Assembly: GCF_030689645.1 (NCBI RefSeq)
Contig: NZ_JAUYFU010000005.1
Coordinates: 1-64,000, forward strand
Length of the DNA: 64,000 bases
DNA from: Humidesulfovibrio sp.
Lineage (GTDB): Bacteria > Desulfobacterota > Desulfovibrionia > Desulfovibrionales > Desulfovibrionaceae
Direction of reading: 5' to 3'
In this document: positions 17,114-25,745 of the stretch, one piece after another
How positions within the stretch are numbered: position 1 is the first letter of the stretch
How the letters are laid out: each line of letters opens with the position of its first letter
The notes under the pieces: generated by a model
Databases searched by the model: none
Seen by the model: the letters and a program-made list of their open reading frames with translations, nothing else
What the model was told of the DNA's origin: nothing
Translations under genes and position numbers: made by a program

Positions 17114-17729
17114 CAGCCTGGACCTCCAAAGCCCGGCGCCCGGCCTCGCGCCCCAAATCCAGCACCAGGGCGGAAGCCCCGGCGTCAGAGGCCAGGTCGT
17201 TGGCTGCGTCAAGGCCGCGCAGGCCCAGGGGCTCGGCCAAAGTGAGGCCGAAGTTCACCAGAAAATATTTGAGGGTCAGCCGCGCGCCGTCAAAAAGCTT
17301 CTGCCCCGTGGGCTGGCCTGCCACAAAGCAGGCGTAGGCCGGGCGGTCCTTCAGCGCCATGACCCATGGGTCGCCCTTGCGCCGGGCCTCCCAGAAGCGC
17401 TGGGAGCGGTCCACCCAGGTTTTGCACTGGGATGGCAAGGCATAAAAATAAATAGGAGAGGTAAAAATCACCACGGGCGCGGCCATGAGCACGCCAAAGA
17501 GCTCCTCGGCCTGATCCTTGGCCGCCAGCACACAGCGCGACTGCTTCTCGCCCGCGCAGGCGCGGCAAGCCAGGCAGGCCAGCACGGAGTAGTTCCGCAG
17601 GGCCAGCACGCGGGCCTCGGCCCCCGCCTCGCGCACGCCGCGAGCCAGAAGCGTGGCCGCAGTATCGGAATTGCCGCCGCCCCGATGGCTGCAAGCAAAG
17701 ATCGCAACCTCACGCGTCATGTGGGCCAT
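17106..17729 (-). CDS. flavodoxin-fold NAD(P)H-dependent FMN reductase family protein
   Basis: This roughly 207-residue protein has the flavodoxin-like FMN loop SHRGGGNSDTAATLL near the start, the CLACRACAGEKQSRC cysteine stretch typical of the iron-sulfur flavoprotein/reductase type in anaerobes, and VVIFTSPIYFYALPSQCKTWVDR around the isoalloxazine site. It probably reduces small molecules or serves as a redox carrier. Its stop overlaps the start chosen for comF. Two Met codons lie close together (17729 and 17720), and either may start the protein. Confidence 0.8.
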   Translation of the reverse strand: MAHMTREVAIFACSHRGGGNSDTAATLLARGVREAGAEARVLALRNYSVLACLACRACAGEKQSRCVLAAKDQAEELFGVLMAAPVVIFTSPIYFYALPSQCKTWVDRSQRFWEARRKGDPWVMALKDRPAYACFVAGQPTGQKLFDGARLTLKYFLVNFGLTLAEPLGLRGLDAANDLASDAGASALVLDLGREAGRRALEVQAGA

Positions 17730-17772
17730 GCCCTTCCCCCCCCTTTGCGTCGATCATAGGCGGGCTGAAGAA

Positions 17773-18003
17773 TCATTCCTGCCGGGGCTTGCGCGTCACC
17801 TCGGCGCGCAGGAAACCCTCCGCCTCGGCGGAACGGTCCCACTCCAGCAGCCACTCGCCCGCCACAAACACCGCGTCCTCGACATTAGGCGCAAGCTTTG
17901 CCTGCACCAGAAACACCAGCCCAGCCTCATGCGTCAAACGGAGGTGCCACCCGACCTCCATGCCCACGCCTCAACATTTGTCGCAGAGATCAATGGTCTT
18001 CAT
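17773..18003 (-). CDS. small conserved protein, possibly a selenoprotein with an in-frame TGA
   Basis: From the ATG at 18003 the frame reads MKTIDLCDKC, then TGA (17973-17971), then GVGMEVGWHLRLTHEAGL and on to a stop at 17773. Read with Sec, the product is 76 residues with a CxxCU motif. A perfect six-pair stem GGAGGT/ACCTCC with an eight-base loop starting CG lies at 17959-17940; its loop begins 17 bases after the TGA, within the spacing described for bacterial SECIS elements. The alternative is a stop-terminated 10-residue frame and a separate 63-residue gene starting at the ATG at 17961, which has GAGG seven bases upstream. No function is recognised for the body. Confidence 0.45.
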
Positions 18004-18093
18004 GGGGCTCGCTTGTTTCGGCACGTTGATTTATAAAATACACAACCTGCCCCTTCCTCTTGGGCGGCCAAGCGTGCGCTCCCCAGCCCATTG

Positions 18094-18720
18094 CTAGAAC
18101 ATGTCATGCAGGAAGAACGGGTTGTGCGTGCGCTCGTCGGCCACGGTGGTTTCCAGCCCGTGCCCGGAGTACAGGGCCGTGTCGCCCGGCAGGGTGAAGA
18201 TGTGTTTCTGCACGGACTCTTTGAGCTGCGCGCTGCTGCCGCCAGGAAAGTCCGTGCGGCCAACGGAGCGGTAGAAAATGAGGTCGCCCGCAAAGGCCGC
18301 GCCTGCCTGGGGGAAATAGTAGGTTATGCTGCCGGGCGTATGTCCGGGGGTGGACAGGCAGCGGCACTCCAGGCCCAGGAACTCGGCCTGGCCCAGGGGC
18401 GCAGGCCTGCTCTCAAAGGGCGCGACAACGGGAAAGCCGTACACGCCGCCCTTGCCGAGTTCGGTATCCATGAGAAACGCATCGGCGGCCGGAGCAAGGA
18501 CAGGGGCGCCGGTGGCCTGGGCCAGCCGCGCACAGCCGTAAATGTGATCAAAGTGCAGGTGCGTGATGAGGATGTGCTTGAGGACAAGCTTCTCCGCGCG
18601 CAAGAATTCAAGCACCTCGGCGGGGTCTCCGCCGGGGTCCACGGCCAGGGCCAAGCCCTCGTGGTCCAGAACGTGGCAGTTGGTCTCAAGAGGGCCGAGT
18701 GAGTACGACGTGATGCGCAT
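18094..18720 (-). CDS. MBL-fold metallohydrolase (glyoxalase II-like)
   Basis: This 208-residue protein has the metallo-beta-lactamase motif THLHFDHIYG (HxHxDH), followed by STPGHTPGS, the FAGDLIFYRSVGRTDFPGG block and GHGLETTVADE, which give the other metal ligands. Proteins of this size and pattern are YcbL/GloB-type hydrolases that probably split thioesters such as S-lactoylglutathione analogues. The start MRITSYSLGPLETNCHVL is typical of the family. It stands alone; the next gene is divergent. Confidence 0.88.
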   Translation of the reverse strand: MRITSYSLGPLETNCHVLDHEGLALAVDPGGDPAEVLEFLRAEKLVLKHILITHLHFDHIYGCARLAQATGAPVLAPAADAFLMDTELGKGGVYGFPVVAPFESRPAPLGQAEFLGLECRCLSTPGHTPGSITYYFPQAGAAFAGDLIFYRSVGRTDFPGGSSAQLKESVQKHIFTLPGDTALYSGHGLETTVADERTHNPFFLHDMF

Positions 18721-18840
18721 GATTCAATGCCTCCGGTGCTGGGGTTGCCGGGAAGGTAGCCGTGCTGCCCGCCGTTTGCAAGCAGGCGCTTCACAAAACC
18801 CTGCGCTAAGCTTATATGAGATGAATCAAAGGAGGGCATC

Positions 18841-19581
18841 ATGTCTGCCCACGAAACGGACCCTGGCCGACGTTCTCTGCTCAAGTTGCTCGCAGCCGCG
18901 TCTGTTGCAGCCGGGGCCGCGCTCTGGGGTTTTTTGCCCGCCCGCGCGAGAGAAGCCTTTGCCGAGAGGTTCCCCACCCGCACGGTGGAGAAGAACACCT
19001 TCAGGTTCGACCCCGCGCAAGGAGAGGTGCTTTGGAAGGATGGCCGCCGGGAACCGTACGCGTTGGTCCTGGACGGTCTTGTGGAGGCTCCGGCGCGGCT
19101 GTCTTACAAAGATCTGCGCGCCCTGCCGCAAGTCAGGCGCACGGCGGACTTTCACTGCGTGGAAGGCTGGAGCGTAACCGATGCCCCGTGGGGAGGCGTG
19201 ACGTTTCCGGATGTGTTTTCCCGCGTGCGCTTGCTGCCCCAGGCCCGGTTCGCGGTATTCCACTCCCTGGGCGTAACCAACCCGGCAGGAGGCCTGACGC
19301 ATTACATCGAAGGCTTCCCCCTGGCCGAACTGCTGAACCCAGCCATGGGCAGCCTGCTGGCTCTGGACCTCGAAGGCGCGCCCCTTTCGGATCAGCGCGG
19401 CGCTCCAGCACGGGTCATCAGCCCCTTTGACCTCGCGTACAAAAGCATCAAGTTCGTCACCCGCGTTGAGTTCACGGCGCAGGAAATCCCCGGTTGGTGG
19501 ACCAGGGCCAACCCCATCTATCCGGTGCACGCCCCGGTTCAGAAGCAACGCCTGCGAACCCCGGACCCCCGCAGCTCCTGA
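18841..19581 (+). CDS. Tat-exported molybdopterin-dependent oxidoreductase (MsrP/YedY-like fold)
   Basis: This 246-residue protein begins with a twin-arginine signal (PGRRSLLKLLAAASVAAGAAL, then ARA at about residue 36). The rest is a sulfite-oxidase-type molybdopterin domain: ALVLDGLVEAPARLSYKDLRALP, then the Cys of FHCVEGWSVTDAPWGGV as expected molybdenum ligand, and LPLAELLNPAMG-like helices. It should act in the periplasm. No YedZ-type membrane haem partner is adjacent. AAAGGAGG stands just before the ATG. The substrate cannot be predicted. Confidence 0.82.
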   Translation: MSAHETDPGRRSLLKLLAAASVAAGAALWGFLPARAREAFAERFPTRTVEKNTFRFDPAQGEVLWKDGRREPYALVLDGLVEAPARLSYKDLRALPQVRRTADFHCVEGWSVTDAPWGGVTFPDVFSRVRLLPQARFAVFHSLGVTNPAGGLTHYIEGFPLAELLNPAMGSLLALDLEGAPLSDQRGAPARVISPFDLAYKSIKFVTRVEFTAQEIPGWWTRANPIYPVHAPVQKQRLRTPDPRSS

Positions 19582-19730
19582 CTACATTGGCAGAACAATA
19601 ACAGCGCTCCCCACAGTCTCGCACAAATCCATGCTTGCAAACAGAACCAAATTCGTCTGATAAGAAACAACTTGATCCGAAGCCGACCTGGCGAAACAAA
19701 TGACCGCTCCCCAATAAAGCAAGAGGCATC

Positions 19731-22700
19731 ATGACGCTTCGCAAGGCCACCCTCATCTTCATCTGCCTGAGCACCTTGGCGCTTTTGCTGGTGAATTTCC
19801 TGGCCACTCATATAGTCATAGAGTCGAGCTTTTCCGAACTGGAGCGCGACCACGCCGTGCGCAACATGGAACGCGCTCGAAACGCTGTGGCGCATGAGCT
19901 GCGTAATCTCGACGACATTGTTGTGGATTGGGCTGTTTGGGACGATGCCAAACACTTCATGCAGGGCCGCGCACAAGACTTTGCGGACTCCAACATGAAT
20001 GACCGGACCCTGGCCTCTCTGCGCCTTGCAGCCATCGTCTTCGTTGACCCCAAGGGCAAGGTGGTCTGGGCCCAAGGATTCGACCCCGTCCAGGGCGTCA
20101 AAGCTCCACTCCCGGACGGGCTCATGACTGAACTCACCCCTGGCTCGCCCTTGCTTGCAGCCACAAGCGTCGAGGACCGCGCCAAGGGGCTGATGCTGCT
20201 TCCGCAGGGCATCATGTTCACGGCAACCTGCCCCATCACCGGGAGCGACGGGCTGGGACCATCCATCGGCACCCTGATCATGCTGCGGCCACTGACGGAA
20301 AAGGACAGCGCGGAGATTGCCGAAGACGTGCGCCTGCCCATCTCCCTGGAGCGGGCCGACAGCCCGTTGACCGCCGACATAGCTCCCCTGATGCGCAACC
20401 ACACAGGGGGCCTGACGGCGGGAGTCGTCTCCACCGACCTTTACTGCGCCGTGCTGATTCTGCCGGACTTTTGGGGCAGGCCGGCCTTGCGTGTGGTGCT
20501 GCGCGACTCGCGTGAGATAATGAATCGCGGCGACCACGCCATGAGCCTGGAGCATCTTTGGGCAATCCTGGGCACCCTTGCCAGCTTTGCCGTGCTTGTG
20601 CTGTTTCTGGAACTGCGCGTGCTGCGACGCCTGGACCGCCTGAAGATGCAGGTGGAGAGCATCGGCACCGATGCGGAAGACCGGAACGAAGGATGCCGTC
20701 AAGCCCAGTCCGCCCTGGGCCGGGTGGACATGCCCGGCAACGACGAACTTTCCGCCCTGGCGCTCCGCATCAACAACACCCTGGAGGAGCTTGAGCGCTC
20801 GCGCCAGAATCTCGCCACCCAGTGCGCCATGACCCAGGAACAGGAAAGCTATCTGCAGCAGATTCTGGACTCCATCCAGGCCGGGGTGATCCTGGTGGAT
20901 CCGCAAACGCGCCTGATCCGCGAAGTCAACGCCTTTGCGGCCGCCAGCGCAAGACTTCCGCGGGAAGCCATCACGGGCAAACTCTGCCACGGGTTCAGCT
21001 CCCCCAATGCGGACGGCAGGTGCCCGATCAACGACCTGGGCCAGTGCGGCGAGCAGGCGCTGCACAACCTGGTGCGCGCCGATGGCTCGAACCTGGCCGT
21101 GCTCAAAAGCGTTTCCCGCATAGAACGCAGCGGCACCCCTTTCCTGCTCGAAACCTTCATCGATGTCGAAGAGCTGCAAAAGGCCCAGGATGCGCTCAAG
21201 CGCTCTGAAGAGAAGTACCGCGCCGTATTCATGAACACAGGAACGGCCACCATCCTGATCGAGACCGACACCACCATCAGCCTTGCCAACCAGGAGTTCG
21301 AAAAGCTCTCCGGCTGTTCCCGACAAGAGCTGGAGGGCAAGCGCAGATGGACGGAATTCTTCGCTCCCAGGGACGTGGATTGGATGCTCCAGCACCACGT
21401 GAAGCGCCGCCAATCCCCGGCACTGGCCCCGCGCAACTACGAGACCCACTTCCTGAACAGCCGCGGCGAAGAGCGCATCACCCTGCTCACCGTGGGCATG
21501 ATCCCGGGCACCGACGTCAGCGTGGCTTCCCTTGAAGACATAACCGAGCGCAAACTGGCAGAGGAACAGCTTCGCCACCAGGCCTTCCACGACAGCCTCA
21601 CAGGACTGCCCAACCGTCATTTGCTCTTGGACCGCCTGGAGCACGCCGTGGAATCTGCCCGGCGCGTCGGCCATGAGGTCGCCGTGCTGCTCATGGACCT
21701 GGACCGCTTCAAGGACATCAACGACTCCCTGGGACATTCCGCGGGCGACCGCCTGCTCAAGCTGGTCACCACGCGTCTGGAGGAAACCGTACGCCGCAGC
21801 GACACCGTGGCCCGACTTGGCGGGGACGAGTTCGTGCTGGTGGTGAACGGACCGGCAGACCAGGATGCAGCGGGCAAGGTGGCCCAACATATTCTCGACA
21901 GCATCGCCCAGCCCTTTGACTTTGACGGGCAGAGCCTGCACGTGGGCCTTTCCGTGGGCGTCGCTTTGTTCCCCGCCCACGGCGAAACCCCGGAAGTGCT
22001 GCTGAAAAACGCCGATCTCGCCATGTACCGGGCCAAGGCTGGCGGGCGCAACACCTTCGCTTTCTTCACAGAGGAACTGAACGACCAAGTTGTGCAACGC
22101 CTTGCCATTGAGGCTGGCCTGCGCCGGGCCCTCTCCTCCGGCGGCATCGAGGTGTTCTACCAACCCAAGGTCGCCCAGCCCGGAAACGTCATAGCCGGGG
22201 CCGAAGCGCTGGTGCGCTGGCGGCGCGAAGACGGTTCGCTGGTCTCCCCGGCGGAATTCATACCCGTGGCCGAGAACACCGGGCTCATCATGCACCTTTC
22301 CGACCTGGTGCTGCGGCATGCCTGCAAGCAGGCCGTAGAGTGGCGCACGGGCGCGCGCAAGGACTTCGTGGTGGCCGTGAATCTCTCGCCCCGCCAATTC
22401 CTGCAGCCCGGCCTCACGGAGCGCATCCGGGCCATCATGGACGAAACCGGCGTGCCGCCCCAAGCCCTTGAATTCGAAATCACCGAAAACCTGCTGCTGG
22501 ACAACAGGCCAGAGACCCTGGCCACGCTCTCCGCCCTGCGAGACATGGGCTCCTCCGTGGTGCTGGACGACTTCGGCAAAGAATATTCATCCTTAAGTTA
22601 CATCAAGAAGCTGCCCATCCAGGCCATCAAGATCGACCGCTCGTTCATAGACGGCCTGCCGGGCGACGAGGACGACGCCAGCATCGTCAAGTCCGTGCTC

Positions 22701-22880
22701 TCTCTGGCTCAAGACTTGGACTTGCGCGTGGTGGCCGAGGGCGTGGAAACAACCGCCCAGCTTGACTTCCTGGTATCCTTGGGCTGCCGGGAGTTTCAGG
22801 GGTATCTCTTCAGCAGGCCCGTGCCCGCCCTTGACATGACGGAGCTTCTGGCGCAGGCCAGCCCCTTCGCAACCTCATAG
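19731..22880 (+). CDS. CHASE4-HAMP-PAS-PAS-GGDEF-EAL cyclic-di-GMP protein
   Basis: This 1049-residue membrane sensor starts with one transmembrane helix (about residues 7-28) and a periplasmic CHASE4-type domain (NLDDIVVDWAVWDD near 60), then a second helix (about 278-297) and a HAMP-like linker. Two PAS segments follow (about 375-480 and 488-610). The GGDEF domain carries RLGGDEFVLVV, so cyclase activity is possible. The EAL domain has GAEALVRWRRE, the FEITENLLL block, DDFGKEYSSL in place of DDFGTGYSSL and IDRSFIDGL, and should be a working phosphodiesterase. It could both make and break cyclic di-GMP in response to an external signal. Confidence 0.93.
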   Translation: MTLRKATLIFICLSTLALLLVNFLATHIVIESSFSELERDHAVRNMERARNAVAHELRNLDDIVVDWAVWDDAKHFMQGRAQDFADSNMNDRTLASLRLAAIVFVDPKGKVVWAQGFDPVQGVKAPLPDGLMTELTPGSPLLAATSVEDRAKGLMLLPQGIMFTATCPITGSDGLGPSIGTLIMLRPLTEKDSAEIAEDVRLPISLERADSPLTADIAPLMRNHTGGLTAGVVSTDLYCAVLILPDFWGRPALRVVLRDSREIMNRGDHAMSLEHLWAILGTLASFAVLVLFLELRVLRRLDRLKMQVESIGTDAEDRNEGCRQAQSALGRVDMPGNDELSALALRINNTLEELERSRQNLATQCAMTQEQESYLQQILDSIQAGVILVDPQTRLIREVNAFAAASARLPREAITGKLCHGFSSPNADGRCPINDLGQCGEQALHNLVRADGSNLAVLKSVSRIERSGTPFLLETFIDVEELQKAQDALKRSEEKYRAVFMNTGTATILIETDTTISLANQEFEKLSGCSRQELEGKRRWTEFFAPRDVDWMLQHHVKRRQSPALAPRNYETHFLNSRGEERITLLTVGMIPGTDVSVASLEDITERKLAEEQLRHQAFHDSLTGLPNRHLLLDRLEHAVESARRVGHEVAVLLMDLDRFKDINDSLGHSAGDRLLKLVTTRLEETVRRSDTVARLGGDEFVLVVNGPADQDAAGKVAQHILDSIAQPFDFDGQSLHVGLSVGVALFPAHGETPEVLLKNADLAMYRAKAGGRNTFAFFTEELNDQVVQRLAIEAGLRRALSSGGIEVFYQPKVAQPGNVIAGAEALVRWRREDGSLVSPAEFIPVAENTGLIMHLSDLVLRHACKQAVEWRTGARKDFVVAVNLSPRQFLQPGLTERIRAIMDETGVPPQALEFEITENLLLDNRPETLATLSALRDMGSSVVLDDFGKEYSSLSYIKKLPIQAIKIDRSFIDGLPGDEDDASIVKSVLSLAQDLDLRVVAEGVETTAQLDFLVSLGCREFQGYLFSRPVPALDMTELLAQASPFATS

Positions 22881-22904
22881 CCAAACCTACACAAAGGACG
22901 GTCC

Positions 22905-24095
22905 ATGTCCCTCTTTGCGCAGAAGCGCCCGGTCCTGGTGACCTGCCCCAAAGCTTTGCCGCCATTTCTGGCGCGCGAAATGTCCGGCCTCGGCCTCCCG
23001 GGCCGCGAACTTGCCGCCGGAGTCCTCGCTGAAGGCGACATGCGTGACTGCATGCGCCTGAATCTTCATCTGCGCACGGGGCACCGCGTGCTGCTGGAGC
23101 TTGCCCGCCTGCGCGCCAAGGACCCCACCGCCCTGGCCAATGAGCTGGGCCGCCTGCCCTGGGAAGACATCATCCCGGCCGACGGGCACCTTACCGTCGA
23201 CTCCAGCGTTCAGAACGAACACGTGCGCGACAGCCGCTTCGCCAACCAGAAGGCCAAGGACGCCATCGTGGACCGCATCCTGTCTCGCAAGGGCCGCAGG
23301 CCGGACTCCGGACCGGACCCGGTGGGCGCCTGCGTGTTTCTGCACTGGCGCGAGGACGCAGTCACCGTGTACATCGACACCACCGGCGCGCCCCTTGCCC
23401 GGCGCGGCTACCGCAAAATGCCGCACAAGGCCCCCCTGCAGGAAACCCTTGCCGCGGGCATCGTGCTCGCCACAGGCTATGCGGAGCGCGGCGGACACTT
23501 CCTTTCACCCATGTGCGGCAGCGGCACCCTGGCCATAGAGGCCGCCCTGGTTGCGCTGAACCGCGCGCCTGGGCTTCTGCGCAGCGGCTTCGCCTTCGAG
23601 CACCTGCTGGACTTCGACCCTGTGGCCTACGCCGAGTTGCGCCGCGAGGCCCAGGCAGGGTCCAGGAAGCACCTGGACATCCGCATCATCGCCAGCGACA
23701 TCGACCCCGAGGCCATCGTCGCAGCGCAGCAGAACGCCCGCACCGCAGGCGTGGAGGGGCACATCACCTTCGAGGTTTGCGACTTCAGCGAATGTACCGT
23801 GCCCGAGGAAGGCGCAGGCGTTTGCGTGCTGAACCCGGAATACGGCGGACGGCTGGGCGACGCCCCGCGCCTGGAGTCCATGTACGCCGGCATCGGTGAT
23901 TTCTTCAAAAAACGCCTCTCCGGCTGGCGCGGATTCGTGTTCACCGGCAACCCGGACCTGGCGGCCAAGGTTGGCCTGAAGCCGCGCCGCAAGACCCCGC
24001 TCTTCAACGCCAAGATCGAATGCCGACTGCTGGAGTACGAGCTGTACCAGGGCACGCGCCGCACCCCGAAACCCGCAGAGGGAAGCGCGGACTGA
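22905..24095 (+). CDS. THUMP-domain class I RNA methyltransferase (RlmL N-domain-like)
   Basis: This 396-residue protein has an N-terminal THUMP region (DCMRLNLHLRTGHRVLLEL near 47-65) and a methyltransferase with SAM motif SPMCGSGTLAIEAAL, IIASDIDPEAIVAAQQNA and motif IV NPEYGGRLGD. In RlmL and relatives motif IV is NPPYGER; the Glu in place of the second Pro is notable. The general layout matches enzymes that make m2G in 23S rRNA. It lies 24 bases after the c-di-GMP gene with its own AAAGGA site and is followed by a terminator. Confidence 0.85.
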   Translation: MSLFAQKRPVLVTCPKALPPFLAREMSGLGLPGRELAAGVLAEGDMRDCMRLNLHLRTGHRVLLELARLRAKDPTALANELGRLPWEDIIPADGHLTVDSSVQNEHVRDSRFANQKAKDAIVDRILSRKGRRPDSGPDPVGACVFLHWREDAVTVYIDTTGAPLARRGYRKMPHKAPLQETLAAGIVLATGYAERGGHFLSPMCGSGTLAIEAALVALNRAPGLLRSGFAFEHLLDFDPVAYAELRREAQAGSRKHLDIRIIASDIDPEAIVAAQQNARTAGVEGHITFEVCDFSECTVPEEGAGVCVLNPEYGGRLGDAPRLESMYAGIGDFFKKRLSGWRGFVFTGNPDLAAKVGLKPRRKTPLFNAKIECRLLEYELYQGTRRTPKPAEGSAD

Positions 24096-24172
24096 ACCCT
24101 GCGCGACCAAGTCAAAACGGGCTTGCCCGACTACTGACAGGGTACTCCAGTGAATGCCCCTTGATTCCTCAA

Positions 24173-24203
24173 AGCCCCCGGAGCCATCCGGGGGCTTTTT
24201 TCC
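24173..24203 (+). terminator. terminator after the RNA methyltransferase gene
   Basis: AGCCCCCGGA pairs with TCCGGGGGCT around GCCA and is followed by TTTTT. Confidence 0.85.
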
Positions 24204-24272
24204 GTGAGCATCCTCCCAACCCTTTGACCCGTGGCCCGCAACCGGGTAATACCCAGCGAACGGAGGATCGCC

Positions 24273-24557
24273 ATGACCAACGCAATCGTGCTCATGCACG
24301 TCCAGCCCACGGCCATTAATGTGGTGGCCCAAAAACTCGTCGCCATCGACGGCATCAGCGAAGTCCACTCCGTGGGCGGACGCTACGACCTGGTGGCCAT
24401 AATCCGCGCCAAGGACAATGAAGACCTGGCCACCATCGTCACGGAAAAAATGCTGCTCATCCAAGGCATCACCGGCACGGAGACCCTCATCTCCTACCGC
24501 GTCATCTCCAGCTACGATATCGAGAGCACCTTCTCCCTCGGCAGCGAGCGGATCTAG
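24273..24557 (+). CDS. stand-alone Lrp/AsnC ligand-binding (RAM) domain protein
   Basis: This 94-residue protein is a bare RAM domain: VVAQKLVAIDGISEVHSVGG, then GRYDLVAIIRAKDNEDLATIV and GITGTETLISYRVIS. It has no DNA-binding helix-turn-helix. Such stand-alone domains form rings and may bind amino acids or modulate full-length Lrp proteins. CGGAGG stands eight bases before the ATG. The GH3 gene follows within a few bases, so the two may be co-expressed, although their functions are not obviously linked. Confidence 0.85.
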   Translation: MTNAIVLMHVQPTAINVVAQKLVAIDGISEVHSVGGRYDLVAIIRAKDNEDLATIVTEKMLLIQGITGTETLISYRVISSYDIESTFSLGSERI

Positions 24558-24561
24558 AGCT

Positions 24562-25737
24562 GTGCGCAGATCATTGCGGACCCCGGCGCTGCTTGCGCTG
24601 ACGCTGCTGACCCTGTTGCAGGGCTGCGCCCTGACCCGTCCAGAGCCGCCCTCGGCGGAGCTCAAGCGCCAGGCCGGGCAGATGCTCCTGGTGGGCTTTC
24701 GCGGCGCGGAACCTGCGGACGAGTCCGGCAAGCCCCTGCCCATTCTGCGCCAGGTGCCAGCGCTGAACCTCGGCGGGGTCATCCTGTTCGACCGCGATGC
24801 GGCGCTTGGCCTGCCCGGCCGCAACGTAAAGAGCCCGGAGCAGGTGCGCCGCCTGACGAGCGCCCTCAGCCTCGCCGCGCAAGACGCCTCCCTCCTGCCG
24901 CTGTTCATCGCCGTGGACCAGGAGGGCGGACGCGTGCAGCGCCTCAAGTCCGCCAACGGCTTCCCGGACAGCCCCGCAGCAGCGGACCTCTGCCCTGGCG
25001 ACGAGAACAAAGCTGATCCGCGCCCTGCCCTGGCTGCTGGCGAGGCCACAGGCCGCATGCTGCACCAGGCAGGCTTCAATCTCAACTTCGCTCCCGTGTG
25101 CGATGTCAACGTGAACCCGGATAATCCGGTCATCGGAAAAATCAGCCGCAGCTTTTCCGCTGATCCGCAACGAGCCGCAACCTGCGCCAGGGCCTTTGCC
25201 CTGGGGCTCCAGGGCCAGGGCGTGCTGACCTCGGCCAAGCACTTCCCGGGCCACGGCTCAAGCACCTCCGACAGCCACCTGGGCTTCACCGACGTTTCCG
25301 CCACCTGGACCGAGGCCGAACTCATCCCCTTTGCCGAGCTCATCCGCACGGGCCAGGCGGACATGATCATGACCGCCCACGTGTTCAACGACCGTCTGGA
25401 TGCAAAGCACCCGGCAACCCTGTCGCGCCCGGTCATCACCGGCCTGTTGCGCCGCAAGCTTGGATTTGACGGAGTGGTGGTGACGGACGATCTCCAGATG
25501 CGCGCCATCGGCAGCCGCTACGGGATGAAGGAGGCCATAGGCCTGGCCGTCAACGCCGGGGCCGACCTCCTGCTCATCGGCAACAATCTGGCCTACGACG
25601 AGGACATCGCCCCCAAGGCCCTGGACGCCCTCATGGAGTTGGTGGCCGAGGGTGTGGTGCCTGCGGAGCGCATCCGTGAATCGGTGGCGCGTGTGGCCGC
25701 GCTCAAGGCCAAGAGCTTGAGCACAAGACCACACTAG
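24562..25737 (+). CDS. GH3-family beta-N-acetylhexosaminidase lipoprotein (NagZ-like)
   Basis: A GTG start at 24562 gives 391 residues with a lipoprotein signal (RRSLRTPALLALTLLTLLQG then Cys). The glycoside hydrolase 3 domain carries FIAVDQEGGRVQRLKS, FNLNFAPVCDVNVNPDNPVIG, the SAKHFPGHGSSTSDSH His/Asp dyad block and the nucleophile region GVVVTDDLQMRAI, all typical of NagZ. It should release N-acetylglucosamine from muropeptides; the lipobox places it on a membrane facing the periplasm, whereas Escherichia NagZ is cytoplasmic. The frame is open upstream, but the GTG just before the signal peptide fits best. Confidence 0.88.
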   Translation: MRRSLRTPALLALTLLTLLQGCALTRPEPPSAELKRQAGQMLLVGFRGAEPADESGKPLPILRQVPALNLGGVILFDRDAALGLPGRNVKSPEQVRRLTSALSLAAQDASLLPLFIAVDQEGGRVQRLKSANGFPDSPAAADLCPGDENKADPRPALAAGEATGRMLHQAGFNLNFAPVCDVNVNPDNPVIGKISRSFSADPQRAATCARAFALGLQGQGVLTSAKHFPGHGSSTSDSHLGFTDVSATWTEAELIPFAELIRTGQADMIMTAHVFNDRLDAKHPATLSRPVITGLLRRKLGFDGVVVTDDLQMRAIGSRYGMKEAIGLAVNAGADLLLIGNNLAYDEDIAPKALDALMELVAEGVVPAERIRESVARVAALKAKSLSTRPH

Positions 25738-25745
25738 CAGGCACC

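Noticed and set aside
19539..22463. 974-codon frame on the - strand
   Set aside because: It is an opposite-strand shadow of the GGDEF-EAL gene, rich in His, Gly and Gln, with no domain.
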